From NCBI RefSeq assembly GCF_018130615.1, contig NZ_JAFCKB010000005.1, positions 1-64,000 of the forward strand: a stretch of DNA of 64,000 bases, in the 5' to 3' direction. This DNA is from Bradyrhizobium manausense. Lineage in GTDB: Bacteria > Pseudomonadota > Alphaproteobacteria > Rhizobiales > Xanthobacteraceae. The position numbers were made by a program, and so were the translations under genes. How positions within the stretch are numbered: position 1 is the stretch's first letter; every line of letters starts with the position of its first letter. Positions 63,693-64,000 of this stretch are shown piece after piece. The notes below the pieces were generated by a model. It was given only the letters and a program-made list of their open reading frames with translations, had not been told where the DNA came from and did no database searches.

Positions 63693-64000
63693 ATGAGACC
63701 GAACGGCCGTCACACCGCCGGCGCCAGCCAGTTGTCCACTCTCCGCATCTGGGCGACCTGCCTGCTCCTGCTGTCAGCTGTTGCCATGAGCCCGACCACC
63801 GCCAAGGCGGCGCCGAGCCAGGCTGCGGCGACGACGCATGTCTATCTGCTCCGCGGCGTGCTCAATATCTTCTCGCTCGGGCTCGACACGATCGGCGCCC
63901 GACTCGAGGCCCAGGGCATCCCGGTGACTGTCGCCAACTTCGTGTCCTGGTCCTCGCTCGCCGATGAAGCCGCGACCGCCTACAAGGCCGGCCGCATCAA
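63693..64000 (+). CDS. Secreted protein of unknown function, cut by the window edge
   Basis: 102 residues visible, no stop. Starts MRPNGRHTAGASQLSTLRIW. Hydrophobic segment ATCLLLLSAVAMSPTTAKA gives a signal peptide ending in Ala-X-Ala. The mature start ATTHVYLLRGVLNIFSLGLDTIGARLEAQGI reads like a small alpha/beta fold, with a loop after VYLLRG. The full family cannot be named from this part. Start chosen for the signal peptide and the GGGAAAC upstream. Confidence 0.65.
   Translation, partial: MRPNGRHTAGASQLSTLRIWATCLLLLSAVAMSPTTAKAAPSQAAATTHVYLLRGVLNIFSLGLDTIGARLEAQGIPVTVANFVSWSSLADEAATAYKAGRI

Overview
The window is GC-rich, chromosomal alphaproteobacterial DNA, most likely Bradyrhizobium or a close Nitrobacteraceae relative. 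This rests on the gene order of the division and cell-wall (dcw) cluster, the long proline/alanine-rich linker of FtsZ, Pro/Ala-rich envelope proteins, and several short intergenic palindromic repeat families typical of that group. I saw no insertion sequence, prophage, CRISPR array or tRNA. The genus is an inference, not a database result.

Layout. 1-5100: small secreted envelope proteins (two divergent DUF2147-domain paralogues, an extensin-like lipoprotein), a degenerate histidine phosphatase and two small conserved genes. 5149-9086: a TetR-controlled EmrA/EmrB-type efflux pair with a clear operator. 9196-14111: a promoter, a 24-codon leader ORF, an ABC exporter, a MATE transporter and an O-antigen-ligase-type membrane protein. 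14125-20909: a TauE/SafE permease, a MocR-type regulator with a 21-bp-spaced direct repeat, a DUF983 protein, an alpha/beta hydrolase, RNase P RNA (rnpB, minus strand), a YCII/DGPF protein translationally coupled to an ECF sigma factor, and an AmiD/AmpD-type amidase.

21354-41407: the dcw cluster, in order rsmH, ftsL, ftsI, murE, murF, mraY, murD, a small unknown gene, ftsW, murG, murC, murB, ddl, ftsQ, ftsA, ftsZ, all on the plus strand. It makes UDP-MurNAc-pentapeptide and lipid II and assembles the divisome. Genes are tightly coupled (ATGA overlaps) at ftsL/ftsI, murE/murF and ftsQ/ftsA. Intergenic repeats interrupt it at mraY/murD, ftsW/murG, murG/murC and murB/ddl. A strong hairpin terminator follows ftsZ. 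lpxC (lipid A), bamD (outer-membrane assembly), recN (recombination repair) and ligA (NAD-dependent ligase) continue on the plus strand to 47806.

47909-64000: a Bcr/CflA-type MFS exporter, an M24 aminopeptidase P, a 59-residue basic protein, prmA, an orphan Flp pilin with a TTG start, a carotenoid-desaturase-like oxidoreductase, a large membrane/spermidine-synthase fusion, a secreted glycerophosphodiesterase, an M28-like protein lacking recognisable zinc ligands, an L,D-transpeptidase with a Tyr/Gln-rich tail, a glycine-zipper protein, a YadG/YadH-like ABC-2 transporter, and the start of a secreted protein cut by the window edge.

Most of the window is core genome. The accessory points most worth checking are the leader peptide of the ABC exporter, the metal-site-deficient M28 protein, the unknown gene inside the dcw operon, the divergent Ddl, and the cluster of DnaA-box-like words near 53.6 kb.
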